From JAXGMV01 sp040768445 (GTDB taxonomy: Bacteria; Chloroflexota; Anaerolineae; Anaerolineales; Anaerolineaceae): a stretch of 64,000 bases of DNA. Below the pieces are notes generated by a model. That model made no database searches and had not been told where the DNA came from. It saw only the letters and a list, made by a program, of their open reading frames with translations. The position numbers and the translations under genes were made by a program. Each line of letters begins with the position of its first letter. The stretch's first letter is position 1. Location: the NCBI GenBank assembly GCA_040768445.1, contig JAXGMV010000001.1, forward strand, positions 124,001 through 188,000. The letters run 5' to 3'. Positions 51,641 through 60,284 of the stretch are shown here, piece by piece.

Positions 51641-53533
51641 ATGATCGATATCAAGAATGGTCACTTTGTTGATTCATCCGGGCGTGTGCTTTCTCTGCGG
51701 GGCGTCAACCTCAGCGGCAGCGCCAAAGTGCCAACCACACCTGACGGCGCTACATGGATCAAAGACAGCCTGGCAAACCACCGTGACGTTTCATTTATTG
51801 GCCGCCCATTGCCACTGGATGAGGCAGATGAGCATTTTGCACGCCTGAGAGCGTGGGGGTTTACAACGATCAGGTTGGTCATCACCTGGGAAGCGGTAGA
51901 ACACGCCGGACCGGGCATCTATGACACCGCATACCTAAGCTGTTTACGCGAACTGGTGAAAAAGGCGGATGGATACGGCATGCTGGTGATCATTGATCCC
52001 CACCAGGACGTCTGGAGCCGCTTTACAGGCGGCGACGGCGCTCCCGGCTGGACGCTTGAGCAGGCTGGGTTTGATCTTGACCATCTGGATGACTGCGGCG
52101 CAGCGCTTACCCACCAACATCACGGTGACCCACTGCCCAGGATGATCTGGCCATCCAACTATAACAAGCTGGCAGCCGCCACCATGTTCACTCTGTTCTT
52201 TGCCGGCGGTGATTTTGCCCCCAACTGCATGATTGCGGGAGTGAATATCCAGGATTACCTGCAGCAGCACTATATCGGGGCTGTTACGCAGGTGGCACAA
52301 GCGCTGCATGACCTGCCGAACATCGTCGGCTTTGAACCGATGAACGAGCCTTCACGAGGCTATATTGGTGAGCCAGATCTCAAGCGCATACCGGGTGCCA
52401 TTGAAGTCCGGCTTGGACAGACACCCACCATCCTGCAGTCTATGGCACTGGGCGCTGGTACACCGCAGACTGTGGCGGTATACAAACTCGGATTGACAGG
52501 CTTCAGAAAAGTTGGGAAATCCCTAGCCAATGCTAAAGGCATATCGGCCTGGCAGCTGCCAGAGAAAGACATCTGGCGGGAACACGGCTTGTGGCAGTTA
52601 AACAAGCTGGGTCAGCCAGAAGTAATAATGCCTGATTACTTCAGCGTGGTGAACGGCAGGCAGGTCAATTTTAACAATGATTATTACAAACCGTTTATCA
52701 GAAAATTAAGCCAGTCAGTGCGTGAAATCATGCCGGATACGCTGTTATTCATCGAGACCGTCCCATCTGATACCAATTTAACCTGGACCAAAGATGACCC
52801 TCACAACATTATCTACGCTGATCACTGGTATGACGGCATCACCCTCTCGTTCAAGCAGTTTAGAGAGTGGCTGGCAGCGGACGCCGAAAAACTCAGGTTG
52901 TCCCTGGGTAAAAAGCAGGCTAAAAGGAGCTTTATCAATCAAATCAACAGGTTCAAACAGCGTGCGAAAACTAACTTTAGAAATACACCCGTATTGGTTG
53001 GCGAAACCGGCATTCCATTTGATTTAAGTAAGAAGCAAGCCTATCGGACAGGTGACTTCAACGAACAGATCAAAGCGCTGGATGCTACCATGTCAGCAAT
53101 GGAGCAAAACCTGGTCAGTTTTACACTGTGGAACTACACCGCTGATAACAGCAATGCCCACGGCGACCTGTGGAACGATGAAGATTTCTCATTGTACTCA
53201 CCCGATCAAAAAACAGGTACAGGTTCACTGGATGACGGAGGCAGGGCACTCAGGGCTGCCGTCAGGCCGTATGCCATGAAAACTGCCGGCACACCGCTAA
53301 GCCAGTCATTCAATATTAAGACCCGGAGATATCATTTTACATTTGAGGCTGATCCTGCAATCTCAGAGCCGACCGAGATCTTTGTCCCGGCATACCAGTA
53401 TCCTGACGGTATACTGGTAAGCGTATCAGACGGTAGATATCAGTACCTGCCTGAACAACAGTTGCTGCTATATTTTGCCTTTGAAACTACTGAGCTACAT
53501 CAACTGACAATAACACCCATTAGGGCACAGTAG
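51641..53533 (+). CDS. GH5-family glycosidase, endoglycoceramidase/sterylglucosidase-like
   Basis: A 630-residue glycoside hydrolase of clan GH-A. The N-terminus carries RGVNLSGSAKVP, then DPHQDVWSRFTGGDGAPGW, a segment seen in endoglycoceramidase-type GH5 enzymes. The acid/base Glu is in GFEPMNEPSRG and the nucleophile Glu in VGETGIPFD. The large insert after the acid/base and the C-terminal beta domain resemble fungal EGCrP-type (GH5_12) glucosylceramide/sterylglucoside hydrolases. No signal peptide is seen, so an intracellular glycolipid-cleaving enzyme is possible. AAAGGAAACC precedes the ATG. Confidence 0.88.
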   Translation: MIDIKNGHFVDSSGRVLSLRGVNLSGSAKVPTTPDGATWIKDSLANHRDVSFIGRPLPLDEADEHFARLRAWGFTTIRLVITWEAVEHAGPGIYDTAYLSCLRELVKKADGYGMLVIIDPHQDVWSRFTGGDGAPGWTLEQAGFDLDHLDDCGAALTHQHHGDPLPRMIWPSNYNKLAAATMFTLFFAGGDFAPNCMIAGVNIQDYLQQHYIGAVTQVAQALHDLPNIVGFEPMNEPSRGYIGEPDLKRIPGAIEVRLGQTPTILQSMALGAGTPQTVAVYKLGLTGFRKVGKSLANAKGISAWQLPEKDIWREHGLWQLNKLGQPEVIMPDYFSVVNGRQVNFNNDYYKPFIRKLSQSVREIMPDTLLFIETVPSDTNLTWTKDDPHNIIYADHWYDGITLSFKQFREWLAADAEKLRLSLGKKQAKRSFINQINRFKQRAKTNFRNTPVLVGETGIPFDLSKKQAYRTGDFNEQIKALDATMSAMEQNLVSFTLWNYTADNSNAHGDLWNDEDFSLYSPDQKTGTGSLDDGGRALRAAVRPYAMKTAGTPLSQSFNIKTRRYHFTFEADPAISEPTEIFVPAYQYPDGILVSVSDGRYQYLPEQQLLLYFAFETTELHQLTITPIRAQ

Positions 53534-53567
53534 ACGCTGTCACCGGTCGAATACTGAGTCTGTTTGT

Positions 53568-54785
53568 CTAAGATAATGCTGCTGATCTGCCAGCGATTGC
53601 CCCACTGCTGAAAGCAAACTGCAGGTTGTAACCGCCGCAAGGACCAACCATATCGAGCGTCTCGCCTGCCAGGTACAAGCCATTTATTCGTTTCGAAGCC
53701 ATTGTCTCCGGCTCTACCTCGCTGACGGGCACGCCGCCGGCAGAAAGCTGGCAGTACATAAACCCGCGCACACCCTTAACCTCAAAGCGTACGTCCTGCA
53801 GCAGTGAGACTAATCGGCCAACCTCTTGATCATCCAAATTTGCAAGATTCTGCGTCTCATTGATGGTAGCAAGTAAGAGATACAGCTGAACTGCCTTGGG
53901 AGGCAGGAATGCGCTCAGCAAGCTGGATACAGGGAAAGCAGAATGACGTTTCTGGTTCAGGAGTTCATGGAAATCATGGTGATGAAATTCGAGCAGGTTG
54001 AGAGATAACTCCAATCTTTGTCCCGGGGGTGCCGAAATATGGTGGCTGATATTCATCACCGGCGGGCCGTTCAACCCAAAGTCGGTAAAAATCAAATTGC
54101 CGGCAGCTATAGCAAGTTTCTTCCTCTTATCTAACAGAGTCACACCGGCATCCAAGCGCACCCCCAACAGTGCTTTGAATGAGCCGAGCTCAACCTGCAC
54201 CGGCGCCAATGCCGGCCGTTTAGGGGTCACTGTATGACCAAGGTGCTCCAGCACAGGGAACAGGTCTCCAGTAGATCCAAGGGTTGGATAGGCCTTACCG
54301 CCTGTTGCAATAATCACCCGGTCAAATTGCCTTTCCTCATTACTTCCGCTGTGGTGATATTTGACAACTAAGTGTCTATCGCGCCGAAATATTGTTTCGA
54401 CCCGGCAGGATAACAACTGCTCAACGTTTGCTGCAGCAAGTGCGCCAGCCAATATAGCCACCACCGATTGCGCTGAATTAGATAACGGATAATACCATCC
54501 GTCATCGGTGTGATACACCAGGATGCCGAGTTTTTTGAACATTGCCAGGGTTTCATTAACACCAAATGAGGTAAAAACTTGTTCCAACCAGGCCCTGTCG
54601 GCGCAGTCATACTTCTCAGCGCTTACATTTTGGTTAGAGATATTACAGCGCCCGCTGCCAGTAACCAGCAGTTTTCGGCCGACTGTCTGGTTGCGTTCGA
54701 ACAATGTCACCTCTGCACCGGCACAGGCTGCCTGCAGGGCAGCAATAATACCGGATGCGCCGGCGCCAATTACAGCAATTTTCAT
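53568..54785 (-). CDS. HI0933/YhiN-family flavoprotein (NAD(P)/FAD oxidoreductase)
   Basis: A 405-residue flavoprotein with an N-terminal dinucleotide motif (VIGAGASGIIAA), the family-specific GRKLLVTGSGRCNISN and a C-terminal GGYNLQFAFSSGAIAG FAD loop. This family (HI0933, BaiN, RdsA) has diverse or unknown substrates. It is convergent with the GH5 gene and divergent from the region holding the first TTTGCTTTAAAGCAAA site. Confidence 0.9.
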   Translation of the reverse strand: MKIAVIGAGASGIIAALQAACAGAEVTLFERNQTVGRKLLVTGSGRCNISNQNVSAEKYDCADRAWLEQVFTSFGVNETLAMFKKLGILVYHTDDGWYYPLSNSAQSVVAILAGALAAANVEQLLSCRVETIFRRDRHLVVKYHHSGSNEERQFDRVIIATGGKAYPTLGSTGDLFPVLEHLGHTVTPKRPALAPVQVELGSFKALLGVRLDAGVTLLDKRKKLAIAAGNLIFTDFGLNGPPVMNISHHISAPPGQRLELSLNLLEFHHHDFHELLNQKRHSAFPVSSLLSAFLPPKAVQLYLLLATINETQNLANLDDQEVGRLVSLLQDVRFEVKGVRGFMYCQLSAGGVPVSEVEPETMASKRINGLYLAGETLDMVGPCGGYNLQFAFSSGAIAGRSAALS

Positions 54786-54844
54786 AGGCTTATTATACTT
54801 TGTAAGGGTAAGTAGTTTTTTTGATCAGATTACAAATTTCACTA

Positions 54845-54860
54845 TTTGCTTTAAAGCAAA
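54845..54860. promoter_or_regulatory. 16-bp perfect palindrome, operator candidate (copy 1)
   Basis: TTTGCTTTAAAGCAAA lies in the divergent gap between the flavoprotein gene and the CxxCH lipoprotein gene, 79 bp upstream of the latter. An identical copy precedes the next gene (55372). I found no other copies in the window. Confidence 0.72.
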
Positions 54861-54938
54861 GACTTCTACTCCACAATCCTGCATAATAATCTTGAATTCA
54901 TCGATTAATTATGGTCATTGTTACACGGGAGTATATCT

Positions 54939-55340
54939 ATGCGCATCGTCACCATTTTGTCTGCCTTATGCATCCTGCTCTGCCTTGCTGCCTGCCAGCC
55001 GTCTGAACCATTTTGCTGTGAAGGGTCGGTGACCTATCAGGACCGTGCCATTCCGTTCGAAATAAGTGCTGTCGAGTCCCCTGCACCAGCCCGTGAGACA
55101 ATTGACATCAACGGCAAACCGATGGCTTTTGATCAGGTGATTCGTGGTCAATTATGCAACAACCACCTCTCAGGCACCGTCTACGTAGATTGTGATGTGG
55201 TGATTTATGAATGGGATACTGTTTCAAATTTTCTTGATGGGTGCGATTTCACAGTAGAGCCCGGTAGCGTCATCTACGTTGCTTCACATAACAACACAGC
55301 CTACTACCAGGGCTGCTCATCCTGTCATCAATCGGATTAA
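54939..55340 (+). CDS. Small lipoprotein ending in a CxxCH motif
   Basis: A 133-residue lipoprotein: MRIVTILSALCILLCLAAC with lipobox LAAC. The mature part has several cysteines (FCCEG, LCNN, DCD, DGCDF) and ends YYQGCSSCHQSD, a perfect c-type haem-binding CxxCH only three residues from the C-terminus. There is no methionine ligand after it, so a true cytochrome c fold is doubtful; disulphide or metal binding is the alternative. GGGAG precedes ATG 54939, better than TTG 54918. Confidence 0.75.
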   Translation: MRIVTILSALCILLCLAACQPSEPFCCEGSVTYQDRAIPFEISAVESPAPARETIDINGKPMAFDQVIRGQLCNNHLSGTVYVDCDVVIYEWDTVSNFLDGCDFTVEPGSVIYVASHNNTAYYQGCSSCHQSD

Positions 55341-55371
55341 CTACCAGCATTCCGGACAGATTCACGTTTCA

Positions 55372-55387
55372 TTTGCTTTAAAGCAAA
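55372..55387. promoter_or_regulatory. 16-bp perfect palindrome, operator candidate (copy 2)
   Basis: TTTGCTTTAAAGCAAA, identical to the copy at 54845, lies 60 bp upstream of the ATG at 55447. The second occurrence in front of a neighbouring gene supports a shared regulator. Confidence 0.75.
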
Positions 55388-55446
55388 GCATTAATGAGCT
55401 GCTATTGTTATGCTAAGACAAATTTGATTCCACATGGAGGTATGTT

Positions 55447-56223
55447 ATGAAAAAAGTCAATCTCACAGGCGGCATTCTTGCTGTCATCGCAGCGGCACTC
55501 GGAATTATCGGTCATTTTGTATTGTTTTTTAAGTGGTACATCCCGGGAATGAGCGCTGAATCGGCTGAACCGGGCTGCGAAATCCTGCTGAAATATATCC
55601 ATCCTGGCCTGGCTGACCTAGGTTTGTTGGCGTCAGTGCTGTTTCTTGTCAGCGCTTATGGTTTCTTTACAGGTAAAAGCTGGGCGAATTTCTTCTCTGT
55701 TGCTGGCATCGTCTTTGCGCTGCTCGCAAGCTTCTTCATCAATATTCCGTTCATGGCTGCCGGCTTGCCGCCAGCTTACTTTATGCTCTTCTTCCCTTAC
55801 CTGGTTTTCTATTTTGTGTACCTCAAGCTCGTGCAAAAAAGTCCGTGGAAGTTAATTCTCTTTACCCTCGGCACTGGTATGGCTTACATTTTTTGCTTTA
55901 TGAACGGTGTTTCCAGCACCAGCCGCATCATCACCGTCGGCGCGCCGATCTTTAACCTGGTTGTAACCCTGCACTGGTTTGCCATGGCCGGTTGGGCGAT
56001 CGTGACTGTCGGTGCAATCCTAAAACCAAAAGAGTGGATGCGCGTACTGGGTATCACAGCTGGCTTGCTTGAACTCGTGGTCGGCATCCCACTTGCGGTG
56101 ATCACAGCGCAGGAACTCGGCCGTTTCTCGCTTTTTGCCCTGGCACCTATCACCTCCCTTATATTGGTAGTCATACTCATGTGGCCAAATTTATGGCAAA
56201 AAATCACGGGCTCAAGCGACTGA
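55447..56223 (+). CDS. Polytopic membrane protein of unknown function (258 aa)
   Basis: A 258-residue protein with about eight TM segments and no recognised family. Polar features include GYIHPGLAD-type histidine (KYIHPG, about residue 51) and TLHWFAM (about 178), which might be cofactor ligands. GGAGG precedes the ATG. It carries the palindrome in its promoter and is followed by a strong hairpin, then the haem-copper-oxidase-like gene. Confidence 0.75.
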   Translation: MKKVNLTGGILAVIAAALGIIGHFVLFFKWYIPGMSAESAEPGCEILLKYIHPGLADLGLLASVLFLVSAYGFFTGKSWANFFSVAGIVFALLASFFINIPFMAAGLPPAYFMLFFPYLVFYFVYLKLVQKSPWKLILFTLGTGMAYIFCFMNGVSSTSRIITVGAPIFNLVVTLHWFAMAGWAIVTVGAILKPKEWMRVLGITAGLLELVVGIPLAVITAQELGRFSLFALAPITSLILVVILMWPNLWQKITGSSD

Positions 56224-56243
56224 CAGGAAGGTTTTCCTCTGTG

Positions 56244-56276
56244 CCCGGCTGTATGTCCTTATGGCATGCAGCCGGG
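56244..56276 (+). other. 12-bp intercistronic hairpin before the oxidase-like gene
   Basis: cccggctgtatg (56244-56255) pairs with catgcagccggg (56265-56276), one G-T wobble. No T-run follows, so processing or attenuation is as likely as termination. Confidence 0.6.
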
Positions 56277-56337
56277 AAATCGCGCCCTATGTTACAATGA
56301 CCTTGCCGCACTTTATCACATCGCTCCTGAGGTAGTT

Positions 56338-57819
56338 ATGAATTTCATTACTCAGCGCTTCAATTATTTGTTCAAATCAACCAAAGGCTTAATCCTGGTG
56401 GGAATCGCCTTTGCCGCTCTCATCTCAGCCTTTTTCGGGTCACTATCCGGCCCAATGGCTGACCTTGGTGTAAAAGACTTCATGGTCAGAACGTTCAACA
56501 TACAGCTGGTAGAAGCTGAACGCGAAGGCCGGCTGATCATTCTTTATCACACCATTGCCATGATTGTGGTAGCTGTTGAGACCTACATGATCACCGACCT
56601 GCTGCGAATCAAAGACAGCCTTAGGGTTACTATCAACAGCACCATCACCATCGGCTACCTGGCAGCGCTTTTCGGTGGCATTCCTTTCGCTTACTGGGGA
56701 CATAACTGGGCGCTGCACGGCATCTACATCGCCGGCCTTTCATTGATCTTTTTCGCAGGCTGCACATTGGTTTACGCCTTGTGGCCCTGGCGTAAGGAAC
56801 ATCGAATCACATCGAAAACCTATGCTCATACGCCAGGCGGCATTGACCTGGAACGAACTGCATTTTTTGCCATGGCTGTTACAACACTTATTTCCGCAAT
56901 ATTTGGTGCGGTTCCTGGTTCATTTTTCGGGAACGGTTTTGAAACCTTCCTGGCAGAGAACATCGTCAGGGAGCCGCACAAAACAGCCCTCGATCTATCT
57001 GTTATCGGCCACCTGCACATCATGCTGGCATTAATTGCCATTGCCTGCTCGTTAATCATCAGCCGTTGGATGGATTTTAAGGGCATTCTGCACAAAATTG
57101 CCATGCCGCTGTTCATCATCGGATCAATCGTCCTATCGGTGGGGACGTGGCTGGTAGTCGCTTTCGAAGAATTGGCGCATTTCATCATTTACGGTGGCTC
57201 AACTATCGCCATGCTCGGTGCACTTCTGTTAGTGATTTATTCCTGGGATAAACTGATCAAGGATGGTTTGAAAGAAAAAGGGTTAAAAAAAGGTACCTTT
57301 TTCCAGGGTGTCACCGCTCTTGTGCGCGACCCTCTCAAGTTTGGTGTCACCTGGCAGATGGTGTTTATGAATTTCGTCGTCAGCGGCATTGGTATTTTCA
57401 CAGCGGTAAAACTGGATGAAATCTTCCGGCGCTGGCAGTTCATGGATGAGCGGGCAATTCTGACCGGTCACTGGCATATTTTAGCAACACTCACAGCGAC
57501 CATTCTGCTGCTTTATTACGGCGATATTGCCGGACTAAAAGGAAAAACCCGCAAGATATTCGGCTGGTCAATCATTATCTTTTCAGATCTCGCTTTTGCC
57601 GCAGTGACCCTGTATGAGCTCAAGCGCATGTTTGTATCTGAAGCCGAACAGCAGCCTTTTATCCGCACGACCAACTTGCTGGGCGATATCGGGTTGGTTG
57701 GTGTGCTATTGGCCCTGGCTGCATTGATGGTATGGCGGTTAATCGACCTTTTCAAAAAACGAGGCCGTTGGTCGGCCGAAAAAGAAGAGCAGCTTGATTC
57801 CATGGAGGCAAAACAATGA
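56338..57819 (+). CDS. 12-TM haem-copper-oxidase-like membrane protein, divergent
   Basis: A 493-residue protein with twelve predicted TM helices and visible threefold internal repetition: TM1-4, 5-8 and 9-12 each have a xxISAxFG-like first helix and a His-bearing second helix. Histidines lie in TM2 (ILYHTIAM), TM6 (GHLHIM) and TM10 (TGHWHIL). TM2 His plus TM10 His-x-His are the haem ligands of haem-copper oxidase/NorB subunit I. The TM7 His-His pair that completes the CuB/FeB site is absent (TM7 here starts HKIAMPLF). It could be a divergent NO reductase, oxidase or haem-only quinol protein. The ATG at 56338 has GAGG upstream. It overlaps the next gene by 4 nt. Confidence 0.78.
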   Translation: MNFITQRFNYLFKSTKGLILVGIAFAALISAFFGSLSGPMADLGVKDFMVRTFNIQLVEAEREGRLIILYHTIAMIVVAVETYMITDLLRIKDSLRVTINSTITIGYLAALFGGIPFAYWGHNWALHGIYIAGLSLIFFAGCTLVYALWPWRKEHRITSKTYAHTPGGIDLERTAFFAMAVTTLISAIFGAVPGSFFGNGFETFLAENIVREPHKTALDLSVIGHLHIMLALIAIACSLIISRWMDFKGILHKIAMPLFIIGSIVLSVGTWLVVAFEELAHFIIYGGSTIAMLGALLLVIYSWDKLIKDGLKEKGLKKGTFFQGVTALVRDPLKFGVTWQMVFMNFVVSGIGIFTAVKLDEIFRRWQFMDERAILTGHWHILATLTATILLLYYGDIAGLKGKTRKIFGWSIIIFSDLAFAAVTLYELKRMFVSEAEQQPFIRTTNLLGDIGLVGVLLALAALMVWRLIDLFKKRGRWSAEKEEQLDSMEAKQ

Positions 57820-58712
57820 AAACCCGTTTCCTGCTGACTTTCTTATGCGGAATCTTGATCCTTACAGCCTGTCAGCCAACTGACATCAACGCACCTGCTC
57901 CCAAATATGATACTGGAATATCGCCAGACTCCTGGGCCACAGTGCCTGCAGGTGAATTCCTAACCGGACAATTTAACAAAGAAACCTTGCTTGATTATGA
58001 TTTTGACATCATGATAACAACCGTTACAAATGAACAGTATGCCGATTACCTTAACAAGGCCGTCGCTGACGGAACTGTGAAAATTGTTGAAAACGAAGTT
58101 GTAGGTTTCTATGAAGGTGATGCCTATAACGCCGGTCGGCATGAAGAGCGAATTGATGCTGGCGACTACATTCATATTCCCCTTGCTGACCCGGCGCTGC
58201 GTATCGCCTATGACGGCAAGACATTCTCCGCACTTGACCCGTGGGGCAACCACCCGGTGACGATGGTGTCCTGGTTCGGGGCAAAAGCCTACTGCGAACA
58301 TTATGACTGGCGCCTGCCAGAAGAACTGGAATGGGAGAAAGCCGCCCGCGGTACTGACGGCAGGCCATTTCCATGGGGTGAGACAATCTTACGTCGCAAC
58401 GCCAACCTGACCACCAGTGGCGACCCCTTTGAGGATATGGGATCCTTTGGCTCTCGCACGACACCAGTCGGTTTTTACAACGGTAACAGTTACGACGGTT
58501 ACCAGACCATCGACTCACCCAGCCCTTATGGTGTGTATGACATGGCCGGCAATGTGTGGCAGTGGACAGCCAATATTTACGACCAGCAGCATTACCGTTA
58601 CCTGCGCGGCGGCAGCAAGGACATGTATGAGAGCAACCTGCGTGTGTGGATTCGCAACAATGTCACCCCAACTTACGTCAGCCCGGCTATTGGTTTTCGC
58701 TGCGTGAGGTAA
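57816..58712 (+). CDS. Formylglycine-generating-enzyme-like lipoprotein lacking active cysteines
   Basis: A 298-residue lipoprotein (signal ...LILTAC, Cys20) with a SUMF1/FGE-sulfatase domain: WATVPAGEFLTGQ, VTNEQYADYLN, WRLPEELEWEKAARG, DMAGNVWQWT, RGGS and a final GFRCVR. In catalytic FGE the RGGS segment is followed by cysteines that bind copper; here it reads RGGSKDMYESNLRVW, without them. Enzyme activity is thus unlikely and a binding or assembly role more likely, comparable to NirV, the SUMF1-type protein next to nitrite reductase genes. Coupled to the oxidase-like gene by a 4-nt overlap. Confidence 0.85.
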   Translation: MKTRFLLTFLCGILILTACQPTDINAPAPKYDTGISPDSWATVPAGEFLTGQFNKETLLDYDFDIMITTVTNEQYADYLNKAVADGTVKIVENEVVGFYEGDAYNAGRHEERIDAGDYIHIPLADPALRIAYDGKTFSALDPWGNHPVTMVSWFGAKAYCEHYDWRLPEELEWEKAARGTDGRPFPWGETILRRNANLTTSGDPFEDMGSFGSRTTPVGFYNGNSYDGYQTIDSPSPYGVYDMAGNVWQWTANIYDQQHYRYLRGGSKDMYESNLRVWIRNNVTPTYVSPAIGFRCVR

Positions 58713-58744
58713 AATAACACTATTACTATGATTCAGGATGAATC

Positions 58745-59599
58745 ATGAGCATTATCAAGCAAAAACTGCTTCTATACTGGAAACTGATTAAGAGCCTGCA
58801 GACCGGCCTGCTGCTATCCACCGGCCTGGCAGGCTATATGAGCGCCTGCTGTCCGGTTACGCATTTTTCCACACTGCTCAGCGTAGCAGGCAGCCTGTTT
58901 TTGGCGATCAGCGGCAGCACCGTGCTGAATATGTGGTACGACCGCGATATCGATGCCAAAATGAAACGCACCTGCTACCGGCCTCTGCCAATCGGCGTCA
59001 TCACCCCGGCTGAGGCGGCATGGCTCGGTATCGTGCTGTCAATAGCGGGTGTTACTTGGGCGGCTCTGGTTGATCCATTATTTGCAGTTATTGTGTTCTC
59101 TGGTCTGTTTTTTGACGTGCTTGTGTACACCATTTGGCTGAAGCGCCGTACCTGCTGGGCAATCATCTTTGGCGGCATCTCCGGCGGTATGCCGATATTG
59201 GCTGGCCGCGCCCTTGCCCTTGGTGGAGTCGATTGGATTGGGCTTGCGATGGCTGCCGGTGTGCTTTTTTGGATCCCTACCCACATCATGACCTTCAGCA
59301 TGCGGCATCATGAAGATTACATGACAGCCGGTATACCCACCTTCCCCTCCACTTATGGGTTTCACACAACACGGGTGATCATTGCCATTTCCAGTATACT
59401 GGCAGCGTTGACTATTGCAGCAGCCGCTATTGGCATAGGCCTTGACTGGGGTTACATTCGTCTTCTGGGTGTTTTATCAGCCGGTATGCTGTGTCTGGCA
59501 ATAGTTAGTGTTGCCAGGCCCTCAGAAAAGATTATTTTTGGTTTGTTTAAATATGCCTCTCTGTATATGCTCAGTGCGATGATCCTATTGATCATCTGA
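58745..59599 (+). CDS. ctaB: Protohaem IX farnesyltransferase (haem O synthase)
   Basis: A 284-residue UbiA-superfamily membrane prenyltransferase. The first Asp-rich motif is NMWYDRDIDAKMKRT; the second region has YTIWLKRRT and HHEDYMTAGIPTFPSTYG. CtaB adds a farnesyl chain to haem B to make haem O for terminal oxidases. Its presence between the oxidase-like gene and two membrane-protein genes argues that the oxidase-like protein binds an O-type haem. Confidence 0.92.
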   Translation: MSIIKQKLLLYWKLIKSLQTGLLLSTGLAGYMSACCPVTHFSTLLSVAGSLFLAISGSTVLNMWYDRDIDAKMKRTCYRPLPIGVITPAEAAWLGIVLSIAGVTWAALVDPLFAVIVFSGLFFDVLVYTIWLKRRTCWAIIFGGISGGMPILAGRALALGGVDWIGLAMAAGVLFWIPTHIMTFSMRHHEDYMTAGIPTFPSTYGFHTTRVIIAISSILAALTIAAAAIGIGLDWGYIRLLGVLSAGMLCLAIVSVARPSEKIIFGLFKYASLYMLSAMILLII

Positions 59600-59603
59600 C
59601 ATC

Positions 59604-60212
59604 ATGGCAAACAAAAATAACATCATCAACAAAATTATCCTGCTGGCAGTTGTACTGCTGGCAGCTTTTATGGTGGTACAGGGCGGAAAAACCAGCCAGA
59701 GCCTGGCGCTTGCTGCCTATACAGTCGGTTTTGGCATCCTGGTGGTTGCTGGTATCATCATGATGATCCTGGGTTATGAAGCATTAGACTCGCGCGTCCT
59801 GGTTGTTCTGGCAGCTCTAATTCCGTTGGGTATTTCGCTGGGCATGGTAAGTCAATTTTTTCCAGGCTTTAAACTGATCTACAGCCTGTTCTGCACTGTT
59901 GGAATCATTGCCATTGCAGTCTCTCGATGGCAGAAAAACGTCAGGGCTGCAGCTTTTGTGCTGGCATTTTTCCACGGCATCTCAGGACTGGTGATCTTCC
60001 TTTTACCTGTTTACCTTCAATTTTCAAATGCTGTCCCTGTCCGATTTTTATGGGTCAGCCTGGGCGGTTTGATCATGGGGCTGGGTGGTTTGCTGCACTT
60101 ATATGTCAAAGCTGGCAGTGCAGGAAGCAATCCCCGCTCTATGGCAAGGTTTTTACCCTTGCTGTTATTAATCACGACGGCTGCATTCGTGCTTGGTTTT
60201 ACTTCGCTCTAA
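59604..60212 (+). CDS. Polytopic membrane protein of unknown function (202 aa)
   Basis: A 202-residue hydrophobic protein with about six TM helices, 4 nt after ctaB. A His in AFFHGISG and another in LLHLYVKAG are the only notable polar membrane residues. No family recognised; by position it belongs to the oxidase-like cluster. Confidence 0.7.
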   Translation: MANKNNIINKIILLAVVLLAAFMVVQGGKTSQSLALAAYTVGFGILVVAGIIMMILGYEALDSRVLVVLAALIPLGISLGMVSQFFPGFKLIYSLFCTVGIIAIAVSRWQKNVRAAAFVLAFFHGISGLVIFLLPVYLQFSNAVPVRFLWVSLGGLIMGLGGLLHLYVKAGSAGSNPRSMARFLPLLLLITTAAFVLGFTSL

Positions 60213-60284
60213 GCATACAGATTGCCTATCTCAGGCAATCTTGAAGTTCATAACCAAATATCATTCATTCATCAGGAGGTTATT

